From: an uncultured bacterium | Lineage (GTDB): Bacteria > Patescibacteriota > Saccharimonadia > Saccharimonadales > Saccharimonadaceae | Length of the DNA: 52,304 nucleotides | Assembly: GCA_903821365.1 (NCBI GenBank) | Contig: CAIJKY010000017.1 | Span: 1 to 52,304 of the forward strand | Reading direction: 5' to 3' | Part shown: positions 34,316-40,744 of the stretch, piece by piece | Layout: the number at the start of each line of letters is the position of its first letter | How positions within the stretch are numbered: position 1 is the first letter of the stretch | Translations under genes and position numbers: made by a program | The notes under the pieces: generated by a model | Told to the model about the DNA's origin: nothing | Seen by the model: the letters and a program-made list of their open reading frames with translations, nothing else | The model's database searches: none

Positions 34316-36835
34316 ATGGACGGCGGTCAACAATCGAAGCAACAAATAATCGATAGGCTAAAGAGTACCACTAACATTTTGATTACGGTGAGTACCAATC
34401 CGTCAGTCGACGAGTTGTCGGCTGCGTTATCACTCACGTTATTGCTCAACAAGATGAAAAAGCAGGCCACAGCTGTATTTAGTGGCGCCATTCCACCCGC
34501 GATTCAGTTCCTTGAGCCAGAAAAGACCTTCGAAGGAACGGTGGATAGTCTGCGAGATTTCATCGTTGCTCTTGATAAGCAAAAAGCCGGCCGTATCAAA
34601 TACAAAGTCGATGGCAACATGGTGCGCATTTTTATTACGCCGTACCGTACCGTTATCACGCAAAAAGATCTTGAGTTTAGCCAGGGGGATTTTAACGTCG
34701 AAACTATCGTCGCGCTCGGTGTGGAACGCCGCGAAGAAATCGATAAAGCTATCACTGCCCATGGGCGTATCCTGCATGATGCAACAGTGGTCACGATTAG
34801 CGCTAAGAACGAAAGCAACAATCTTGGGTCTATCGACTGGCAAGAAGGGAAGGTTTCAAGTCTTTGTGAAATGCTCATGAGCATGACCGATGATCTTGGC
34901 CCTGATTTACTCGACGCTCAGATTGCAACTGCTTTGCTGACTGGTATCGTCTCAGCAACTGGACGTTTCAGTAACCAAAAAACCTCACCACGCGCAATGA
35001 CAATGGCTGCCCAACTTATGGCCGCCGGTGCGAACCAACAGCTTATTGCAACAAAACTTCAAGACCGCCTCAAGCCACTTGCCACTCCACCGAATGTAAA
35101 ACCGGTAGATGCTACACAGGATGACGCAAGCGAAGACGGCACTGTGGTGTTGAACCCACGTGCCGAAGCGCCATCAAAGGCGAAAGACACGACGAGTAAC
35201 GGTAAGAATACCCCAAAAACTGAGAGCAAAGCAGCGGCACAGCCAAGCACTAATAACGAGCCCGCTACGGATAATGATGAGCCCGAAGTAACGCCAGCTC
35301 TTACGCCTCAGAAAAAGAAAGCCGTTGGCGAGATAGAGATCAGTCACCAAGACGAGCCAACCAAGCCCGCTCAGCCAGCTACTCAAGCGCCAAAAACACA
35401 GGCGGTGCCAACTGAATCATCACAAACTCCTGTCGGCACACTGCCAGACGCATTCAAGGCCGTTGCCGCAGCGCCAAAAGCACCTGTAGCTCCCGTTGAA
35501 AGCACCGAAGACTATGCCTTAAGTCCAGATCAGTACGCCGAGCGTCGCCAGAAGGCCGCGATTGCTGAAGCTGAAGAAGAATTAGCATCTGCATTACCGC
35601 AAGCAGCTCCAAGTTCTCAAATGCCAAGCTTTGAAGATCTGCAATCTGAAATCAAAGCCATGGAACAAGCGCAAGACGCGCCAGAACCAGCGCCAGTTGT
35701 CGAGGTGCCAGAACCAGCGCCAATGCCCGCTCCGCAACAAGCCGAGCCGGTCAGTGTACCATCAATGCCACCACCGCCAGCACAGCCGCAGTTTAGCCCG
35801 CTGCCCACGCCTATCGCTCCAGCCGAGCCCAAGCAAAGCCCAAAAGCTGACGCCGGTGCTCCAGCACTGTCACCGGCTGAACCTCGAGAATCCGCTAGCC
35901 AGCCATCTTGGATGGAGCGCGAAATCACCGAGCCGACCCTCGGTGGCTCACTGAGCGCCACAACTCAGCAAGCTGCAGAGGATAAGCTAGCCGAAGAAGG
36001 GGACGCCGAACGTCGCAACCACACAATTTTGAATCACCGAGGCGATGGTGGCCACAATAGCCGCCCGGTATCGCCAATTACGTTGCCCGAGCCAAATCCG
36101 GTTGCCCCATCAGAGCTAGCGCTCTTTTCGCCATTGCCAGCAGCGACCGCACCCGCAGCGCCTACGGCTGACATTGCACCAGCACCTCAGCCAGCCGCTG
36201 AACCAGTGCAATTCACTCAAATGCCTCCAGCGCCAGATCCAAGCACTATGCTGCCAACTGTTCCAGGCATGGCAGAGTCTTTTACGCAGCCTCAAGCTTT
36301 TGACGCGCCACAACCACAACCACAGTTTCAGCCAGTCGAGATGCCTGCTGTAACGCCAATGAGTACATTCGACCCGCTCACAAGCCCTGTATCGAACCAA
36401 AATCCAAATCCTAACCCTCTCGATGCCGGCAACCTCGACGCTGCCCGACAAGCTGTTGAAGCTGCGCTGTCATCGCCAAGCCTCGCGACAAGCTATGAAG
36501 CGACGCCGCTACCACCAGCGCCCGAAGTGCCAAGTCTTGCACCACTTGATGCTGCGCTCAACACGACCGCTGCACCGATGTACGATGTAAACGGGCCAGC
36601 AATGCCGCCAATTCCTAACGCGCCTGCTGCAATGCCACCGCTACCACCGTCATTTAGCTCACCGCTGCCTATAGCGCCTGATCAATCAACGCAGCCACTT
36701 CCAGTTGCCGATCCATACGGTCCACTTGATATGTCGACAACTCCAACAAATCCAGTCACGCCGTATGCAGTGCCACCGGTGCAAACACCTCAAGCACCAC
36801 CAAGTCCAGGCCAGTACCGCATCCCTGGTCAGTAA
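34316..36835 (+). CDS. Degenerate DHH-family protein with about 590-residue proline-rich tail
   Basis: An 839-residue protein. Residues 1-245 resemble the DHH/nanoRNase fold: ILITVSTNPSVDELSAALSL corresponds to the usual H-x-NPDGDA-GSAL motif, but the His and metal-binding Asp residues are lost, and LLTGIVSATGRFSNQKTSPRAMTMAAQLMAAGA matches the later family helix. Residues about 250-839 are low-complexity Pro/Ala/Gln/Glu-rich sequence without cysteines or membrane helices. The enzyme core is probably inactive and may act as a binding platform. An AAAGAGAG-type site lies before the ATG. Repeats of PAP and PPAP type make the tail likely to be disordered. Confidence 0.65.
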   Translation: MDGGQQSKQQIIDRLKSTTNILITVSTNPSVDELSAALSLTLLLNKMKKQATAVFSGAIPPAIQFLEPEKTFEGTVDSLRDFIVALDKQKAGRIKYKVDGNMVRIFITPYRTVITQKDLEFSQGDFNVETIVALGVERREEIDKAITAHGRILHDATVVTISAKNESNNLGSIDWQEGKVSSLCEMLMSMTDDLGPDLLDAQIATALLTGIVSATGRFSNQKTSPRAMTMAAQLMAAGANQQLIATKLQDRLKPLATPPNVKPVDATQDDASEDGTVVLNPRAEAPSKAKDTTSNGKNTPKTESKAAAQPSTNNEPATDNDEPEVTPALTPQKKKAVGEIEISHQDEPTKPAQPATQAPKTQAVPTESSQTPVGTLPDAFKAVAAAPKAPVAPVESTEDYALSPDQYAERRQKAAIAEAEEELASALPQAAPSSQMPSFEDLQSEIKAMEQAQDAPEPAPVVEVPEPAPMPAPQQAEPVSVPSMPPPPAQPQFSPLPTPIAPAEPKQSPKADAGAPALSPAEPRESASQPSWMEREITEPTLGGSLSATTQQAAEDKLAEEGDAERRNHTILNHRGDGGHNSRPVSPITLPEPNPVAPSELALFSPLPAATAPAAPTADIAPAPQPAAEPVQFTQMPPAPDPSTMLPTVPGMAESFTQPQAFDAPQPQPQFQPVEMPAVTPMSTFDPLTSPVSNQNPNPNPLDAGNLDAARQAVEAALSSPSLATSYEATPLPPAPEVPSLAPLDAALNTTAAPMYDVNGPAMPPIPNAPAAMPPLPPSFSSPLPIAPDQSTQPLPVADPYGPLDMSTTPTNPVTPYAVPPVQTPQAPPSPGQYRIPGQ

Positions 36836-36855
36836 GAGAACTTCTCTATACTCGC

Positions 36856-37557
36856 TTACGCCTTGACGACATGAAAGTTGTCAGATGCCAGCGCGTCTTC
36901 GCCCATGCCAATAATTTGCTCGGCATCATTGCTTTGAGAGGCGTGAATTCTCATAATGGCAAACTTTTGCGGGAGTAGGTCGCGCACATCAACACGCCGA
37001 TTTAAATACGCATCAGGTCGCCCGACAGGCGTGTAAAAAGTAGTCCACTCGCCATCAGCAGGCGCTTGAGCTTCGGATAAACAGTAGTAAGCAATCTCAC
37101 CAACAACGGTATTTGGGGGCGGTTGATGTTTGTAGCAGTAAAAAAGCTTTGTTGCGAGATAACTTGCAGCGATGTGATCAAGATGACCAGTAATACCATT
37201 TTGATCCATCGTCATAAAACGTAGGTGCACTGGTTCTTCTGCCGCTGCGCAAACGGCATCGATCAGTGCTGCAACCTGCTTGCCAAGCGTTTCGTACATG
37301 CCATGGCACAGACCGCCATCTTGATAGTGAAGCGGATACACGCCTGTAGCGCCAATTAATGCGCATGCCTGGCGCCACTCATGCAAACGCACCGCACCAA
37401 GGTCGTCGCATCCAAGCGTGTTAACGCCCGCTTGGCCATCAGTCAAGCAGACGAGGTGCAGCTCTGTACCACTGGCAACTTCTTTCAAAAGTGTTGCCGA
37501 TGGGCCAAAGGCTTCATCATCAGGGTGGGCAAATATTCCAAATAATACGTGCTTCAT
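36856..37557 (-). CDS. PIG-L family N-acetylglucosaminyl deacetylase-like protein
   Basis: A 233-residue protein. The zinc motif AHPDDEAFGPSATL is intact, HLVCLTDGQAGVN follows, and the distal His is in ITGHLDHIAASYLA. Family members deacetylate GlcNAc-type sugars, including GlcNAc-inositol in mycothiol synthesis and cell-wall or glycan precursors; the substrate here is not known. The minus-strand -10 TATAAT (37566-37571) stands 8 nt before the ATG at 37557, so it is probably leaderless, and the same bases form the -10 of divergent truB. Confidence 0.85.
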   Translation of the reverse strand: MKHVLFGIFAHPDDEAFGPSATLLKEVASGTELHLVCLTDGQAGVNTLGCDDLGAVRLHEWRQACALIGATGVYPLHYQDGGLCHGMYETLGKQVAALIDAVCAAAEEPVHLRFMTMDQNGITGHLDHIAASYLATKLFYCYKHQPPPNTVVGEIAYYCLSEAQAPADGEWTTFYTPVGRPDAYLNRRVDVRDLLPQKFAIMRIHASQSNDAEQIIGMGEDALASDNFHVVKA

Positions 37558-37565
37558 CACTATCT

Positions 37566-37573
37566 ATTATACT
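37566..37573. promoter_or_regulatory. Overlapping divergent -10 boxes for the PIG-L gene and truB
   Basis: The octamer ATTATACT reads TATAAT toward the PIG-L gene (8 nt before its ATG) and TATACT (37568-37573) toward truB (10 nt before its ATG). The whole gap is 26 bp. Confidence 0.6.
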
Positions 37574-37583
37574 ATTAAGCAAT

Positions 37584-38306
37584 ATGGACACCATGACCCC
37601 AGCCAAATCGATCGCCGAGACATTGCCAGACGGTGTTGTTCTCATCGACAAACCAGCGCATATGACGAGCTTTGGTGTGGTGGCGCGCCTTCGTCGTGCA
37701 CTTGGTGATATTGCTGCCGAAGCGATCGACCCACGTCCGGCTAAGCGTCCAAAAATAAAGGTTGGCCACACTGGCACTCTTGATCCGTTTGCCACTGGCC
37801 TGATGATACTCGTTGTCGGCAAGCAGTGTCGTAACGCTCAGCTTTATTCAAAGCTCGACAAAGTCTATGAAGCGACAATCCGCTTGGGCGAGGTAAGTAC
37901 CACTGGTGATCCAGAGGGGGAGATTACAAAAATGTCACCCATGTCTTCGCCGACTGTAGCGCAGGTACAAGCCGTGCTCAAACGTTTCACTGGCGCCATA
38001 GAACAAACTCCACCGGCGTTTTCGGCCATAAAAATCAATGGCCAGCGAGCCTACAAACTAGCGCGTCAAGGTGAAGCTGTTGAGATGCCATCACGCACTA
38101 TAACCGTGCACAGTCTTGAATTACTCAGTTATAATTTCCCAGAGCTGCAAGTACGTGCTCATGTTTCAAGCGGCACCTATATCCGTACGCTTGCCGAAGA
38201 TATCGGCCAAGCGCTTGGTACCGGTGCATATTGCTCGCAGCTACGTCGAACGCGCGTTGCCCAGTACGATGTTGCAAACGCACTAGTGCTCCCAGCCGAT
38301 CAATAG
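37584..38306 (+). CDS. truB: tRNA pseudouridine-55 synthase TruB
   Basis: A 240-residue enzyme, shorter than E. coli TruB and lacking a full C-terminal PUA domain. Motifs are GVVLIDKPAHMTSFGVV, the catalytic Asp in KVGHTGTLDPFATGLMIL, YEATIRLGEVSTTGDPEG, PPAFSAIKINGQRAYKLAR and SSGTYIRTLAEDIGQALG. It makes pseudouridine 55 in the T-loop of tRNAs. The start at 37584 (MDTMTP) is chosen from the promoter position; ATG at 37593 is a close alternative. rpsO follows in the same direction, a common pairing. Confidence 0.95.
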   Translation: MDTMTPAKSIAETLPDGVVLIDKPAHMTSFGVVARLRRALGDIAAEAIDPRPAKRPKIKVGHTGTLDPFATGLMILVVGKQCRNAQLYSKLDKVYEATIRLGEVSTTGDPEGEITKMSPMSSPTVAQVQAVLKRFTGAIEQTPPAFSAIKINGQRAYKLARQGEAVEMPSRTITVHSLELLSYNFPELQVRAHVSSGTYIRTLAEDIGQALGTGAYCSQLRRTRVAQYDVANALVLPADQ

Positions 38307-38345
38307 TTGTAATTACTCCGCATATCTGGTAGAGTAAATCACGAT

Positions 38346-38612
38346 ATGATTACAACTGAAGCCAAAGCCAAGGTTATCACTGATAGCCAAACTCACAAGA
38401 CCGATGTCGGCTCGCCACAAGTACAGGTAGCTGTCCTTACAGCCCGCATCAAAGAGGTCACCGAGCACCTTAAAGCCAACAAGCACGACTTCATGGGTCG
38501 CCGCGGTCTGTTGCAAATGGTTGGTCGTCGCAAGAAATTGCTTCGCTACCTCGAAAGCAACGACTTCGAAGCTTACAAAGCGCTTGTTGCAAAACTAGGT
38601 CTCCGTAAATAG
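38346..38612 (+). CDS. rpsO: Ribosomal protein uS15
   Basis: An 88-residue protein, the family length. It carries SQTHKTDVGSPQVQVAVLTARIKEVTEHLK, HDFMGRRGLLQMVGRRKKLLRYLE and LVAKLGLRK, all uS15 signatures. It binds the 16S central domain early in 30S assembly. A weak -10 TAGAGT lies 10 nt before the ATG and no Shine-Dalgarno sequence is seen. In many bacteria rpsO precedes pnp, but here pnp is about 2.1 kb away. A strong bidirectional terminator follows. Confidence 0.97.
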   Translation: MITTEAKAKVITDSQTHKTDVGSPQVQVAVLTARIKEVTEHLKANKHDFMGRRGLLQMVGRRKKLLRYLESNDFEAYKALVAKLGLRK

Positions 38613-38631
38613 TTCTCGACGCGAGAATAAC

Positions 38632-38663
38632 AAAAAACACCTGCATAATCACAGGTGTTTTTT
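38632..38663. terminator. Bidirectional rho-independent terminator between rpsO and the Nudix gene
   Basis: AAAAAACACCTG (38632-38643) and CAGGTGTTTTTT (38652-38663) form a perfect 12-bp stem with an 8-nt loop and T-runs on both strands. Confidence 0.92.
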
Positions 38664-38680
38664 AATGTATACATTAATTA

Positions 38681-39166
38681 TTATTCATTAAAATTATCAA
38701 CAATCAGAGGCGGTAGTGCACCGCTAATATAATCGTCAATACTCACATTACTCAAAAAAGCCGGCAAGACGTGGTGTGTCGCCGGTGCCACAAATGCCAC
38801 TCGCGATACTTCAATAGTTCCATGACTAGTGGCACCGAGGTTAATCGTTTCGTAATCCTCGTGGTTTTTAATATGAAAGAAGAATTCCAGTCCTTCATTC
38901 ACCTCGTCGCCCCATTTGTCGGCAAACTGTTGCACAAACAGTAAATTGCCGATCTGCGGTTCTATACCGGTCTCTTCGATCATTTCGCGCCGTAATCCAT
39001 CCGTCAGCGATTCGCCAACCTCAAGTCCACCACCGGGTGTACACCAAAAATCTTCGGCCGTTCCTTTGGAGTTCTTGAGCACCTGACAGAGTAGTTCGCC
39101 GTGACGATAAATAATCCCCCGTACACAAACCCGTCGTTTCTTCTGGCTGACAATATCTCGTAGCAT
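38681..39166 (-). CDS. Nudix hydrolase
   Basis: A 161-residue protein with a complete Nudix box, GGGLEVGESLTDGLRREMIEETGI, so it should bind Mg and cleave a nucleoside diphosphate linked to another moiety. It starts MLRDIVSQKKRRVCVRGIIY, and the C-terminal half carries FFFHIKNHEDYETI. The exact substrate (for example oxidised nucleotides, ADP-ribose) cannot be told. Its minus-strand -10 TACAAT (39174-39179) stands 7 nt before the ATG, so the message is probably leaderless. It diverges from an ITPase gene across only 17 bp, so two nucleotide-sanitation genes share one promoter region. Confidence 0.88.
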   Translation of the reverse strand: MLRDIVSQKKRRVCVRGIIYRHGELLCQVLKNSKGTAEDFWCTPGGGLEVGESLTDGLRREMIEETGIEPQIGNLLFVQQFADKWGDEVNEGLEFFFHIKNHEDYETINLGATSHGTIEVSRVAFVAPATHHVLPAFLSNVSIDDYISGALPPLIVDNFNE

Positions 39167-39183
39167 CTGCTATATTGTAGCAA
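39167..39183. promoter_or_regulatory. 17-bp divergent gap with overlapping -10 boxes
   Basis: TATATT (39171-39176) is 7 nt before the plus-strand ATG, with CTGACA 18 bp further upstream (39147-39152) inside the Nudix gene. On the minus strand TACAAT (39174-39179) is 7 nt before the Nudix ATG. The two -10 boxes share three base pairs. Confidence 0.6.
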
Positions 39184-39756
39184 ATGACTACCGACATTAC
39201 CTTCATGACAGGCAATCAAAACAAAGCTGATTATCTTGCTAAGCTACTTGGCCAAGACATCGCTCACTTCAAGCTTGATCTGACCGAGATCCAATCAACT
39301 AATATGCACGACATCGTTGAGCACAAAGTCCGCCAAGCCTACGACGTAATGCACAAGCCTGTCCTTGTTGAAGATGTTTACCTCACATTCACCGCTCTCG
39401 GTGACTTGCCAGGCCCATTTATAAAATTCTTTTTAGAAAATAGTGCAGGTGAGCGCCCTGATGGTCTCGAGAATCTCTGCCGTATGCTCGATGGCTTCAC
39501 CGACCGCAGCGCTATCGGCGGCTGCACATTTGGCTACTATGACGGCCAGCGACTGCAGTTCTTTGACGGTCTAATCCGTGGCACCATCGCTGAGCATCCC
39601 GCAGGCGAGCGAGGCTTTGGCTGGGATAAAATCTTCTGCCCAGAAGGCTATGATGGTCGCACTCGCGCTCAACTTACCGAGATCGAATACGACGAGCTGT
39701 ACCAGGTGATCCGACCATTTGCGGCGCTCCGTGCTTTCTTCGATACTGCAAAATAA
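39184..39756 (+). CDS. Non-canonical purine NTP pyrophosphatase (ITPase/HAM1 family)
   Basis: A 190-residue enzyme that hydrolyses ITP, dITP and XTP to monophosphates to keep them out of nucleic acids. It begins DITFMTGNQNKADYLAKLLG, with PVLVEDVYLTFTALGDLPGPFIKFFLE and a C-terminal FGWDKIFCPEGYDGRTRAQL. The LGDLPGPFIKFFLE segment is closer to the archaeal/eukaryotic ITPA form than to E. coli RdgB. The gene appears leaderless and diverges from a Nudix hydrolase gene of related purpose. Confidence 0.9.
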   Translation: MTTDITFMTGNQNKADYLAKLLGQDIAHFKLDLTEIQSTNMHDIVEHKVRQAYDVMHKPVLVEDVYLTFTALGDLPGPFIKFFLENSAGERPDGLENLCRMLDGFTDRSAIGGCTFGYYDGQRLQFFDGLIRGTIAEHPAGERGFGWDKIFCPEGYDGRTRAQLTEIEYDELYQVIRPFAALRAFFDTAK

Positions 39757-39772
39757 CTACCAGCCACCATTA

Positions 39773-39801
39773 TTGACATAATACAAATATTATGCTAATG
39801 T
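39773..39801 (+). promoter_or_regulatory. Extended -10 sigma-70 promoter of the GGDEF gene
   Basis: A perfect TTGACA (39773-39778), 17-bp spacer ending TATGC, and TAATGT (39796-39801). TTATGCTAATGTTTA is identical to the promoter at 21011-21025 in the 15 bases around the -10. Confidence 0.82.
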
Positions 39802-39807
39802 TTAAAC

Positions 39808-40584
39808 ATGTCTAATGGCGAAAAACAAACACAAAATCAATCCGAATTAGCAGAAGAGTATCAGCATGAGTTGACCGGTTTGCCAAACCGACGTTGGCTC
39901 GACGAACAACTGCCCAATCTTATAGAAAAGCACAAAGGCAAGGTAGCCATCCTTGCTATTGATGCCGACGGTATCAAAGCCATCAATGATACAAAAGAAA
40001 TCATCGATGGCGAAGAAGTAGGTGGGCACGAAGAAGGTGATAAGTACCTGAAAAATCTTGCCGAGATAATCGATGCGACTATTCGCACCCATCATAACGA
40101 TCAGTTTCCAGATCGCCCACTTGATATCGTGGCGATTGTTGAAGACGCTGAGGAGCCAAAATCTGCACAGGTGCCTGAAGGCACGGCGGTGCATATATCA
40201 GGTGATGAGCTTGTCGTTGTCCTTCCTGGTGTAGATGCTAAGGGCGCACATATTGTTGCCAATCGTTTGCAAGATACGCTTGATGAGTACGGCGTTCCAA
40301 TTTCTGTAGGATTAGCGGCACACCTTGACGGGGAAACTCCTGAAGAGTTTCGCAATCGTGCTGACGCCGATATGTATACTAATAAACTAAATCGTAAGCT
40401 AGAAGCAAACGATGCCGAGCAGCTTGCGGTTATGCAAGAGCTCTATGCGATTGCTGTAAAACATAACGTAAACCTACGTGATCTTCCATTGGTCGGGCTC
40501 TATCTGCAGTCTGGCCACGGCCTTCAACATCTTGAAGCTCAGCTCGGTGCTGCTGACCCTTCAGTGGACACCCGCAAGTACTAA
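39808..40584 (+). CDS. Stand-alone GGDEF-family protein with SGDEL active-site motif
   Basis: A 258-residue soluble protein. HELTGLPNRRWLDEQL (about 22-37) is the diguanylate cyclase start, followed by VAILAIDADGIKAIND (metal-binding Asp), GDKYLKNLAEII, and VHISGDELVVVLPG, in which the GGDEF signature reads SGDEL (131-135). VPISVGLAAHLDGETPEEFRNRADADMYTNK is the usual end of the fold. A linker of about 25 residues before SGDEL is longer than normal. No sensor, PAS or membrane segment precedes it and there is no RxxD inhibitory site just upstream of the motif. Activity (c-di-GMP or another cyclic dinucleotide) is uncertain. The ATG follows the -10 by 6 nt, so it may be leaderless. Confidence 0.8.
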   Translation: MSNGEKQTQNQSELAEEYQHELTGLPNRRWLDEQLPNLIEKHKGKVAILAIDADGIKAINDTKEIIDGEEVGGHEEGDKYLKNLAEIIDATIRTHHNDQFPDRPLDIVAIVEDAEEPKSAQVPEGTAVHISGDELVVVLPGVDAKGAHIVANRLQDTLDEYGVPISVGLAAHLDGETPEEFRNRADADMYTNKLNRKLEANDAEQLAVMQELYAIAVKHNVNLRDLPLVGLYLQSGHGLQHLEAQLGAADPSVDTRKY

Positions 40585-40609
40585 GCGCTATAATACCCTC
40601 TAAGCGCTA
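40565..40609 (+). promoter_or_regulatory. pnp promoter with flanking direct repeat
   Basis: TGGACA (40565-40570), 18-bp spacer, and a perfect TATAAT (40589-40594). The 10-mer CTAAGCGCTA, containing palindromic AGCGCT, occurs at 40581-40590 and again at 40600-40609, 19 bp apart on either side of the -10, and could be an operator. Confidence 0.6.
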
Positions 40610-40708
40610 GAGCAAGTTTTGTTTTAGGTAGTGGATATAAGTATTTTCATGCAGCATGCGTTACGATACGCGTGCACGCCTGGAGGTGCTCCACCCGTTA
40701 CTTAAACG

Positions 40709-40741
40709 GCTCTCCTAGCGTCCATAACCAAACAGGAGAGC
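40709..40741 (+). promoter_or_regulatory. Shine-Dalgarno-sequestering hairpin in the pnp leader
   Basis: GCTCTCCT (40709-40716) pairs perfectly with AGGAGAGC (40734-40741). The latter contains the ribosome-binding site just before the ATG at 40745. A smaller CCGTT/AACGG hairpin lies directly upstream in the roughly 145-nt leader. This fits post-transcriptional control of PNPase. Confidence 0.65.
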
Positions 40742-40744
40742 ACC

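Noticed and set aside
34116-34349. 77-residue plus-strand frame between the alpha-CTD-like and DHH-like genes
   Set aside because: It runs across two back-to-back promoters and the start of the DHH-like gene in another frame; no ribosome-binding site.
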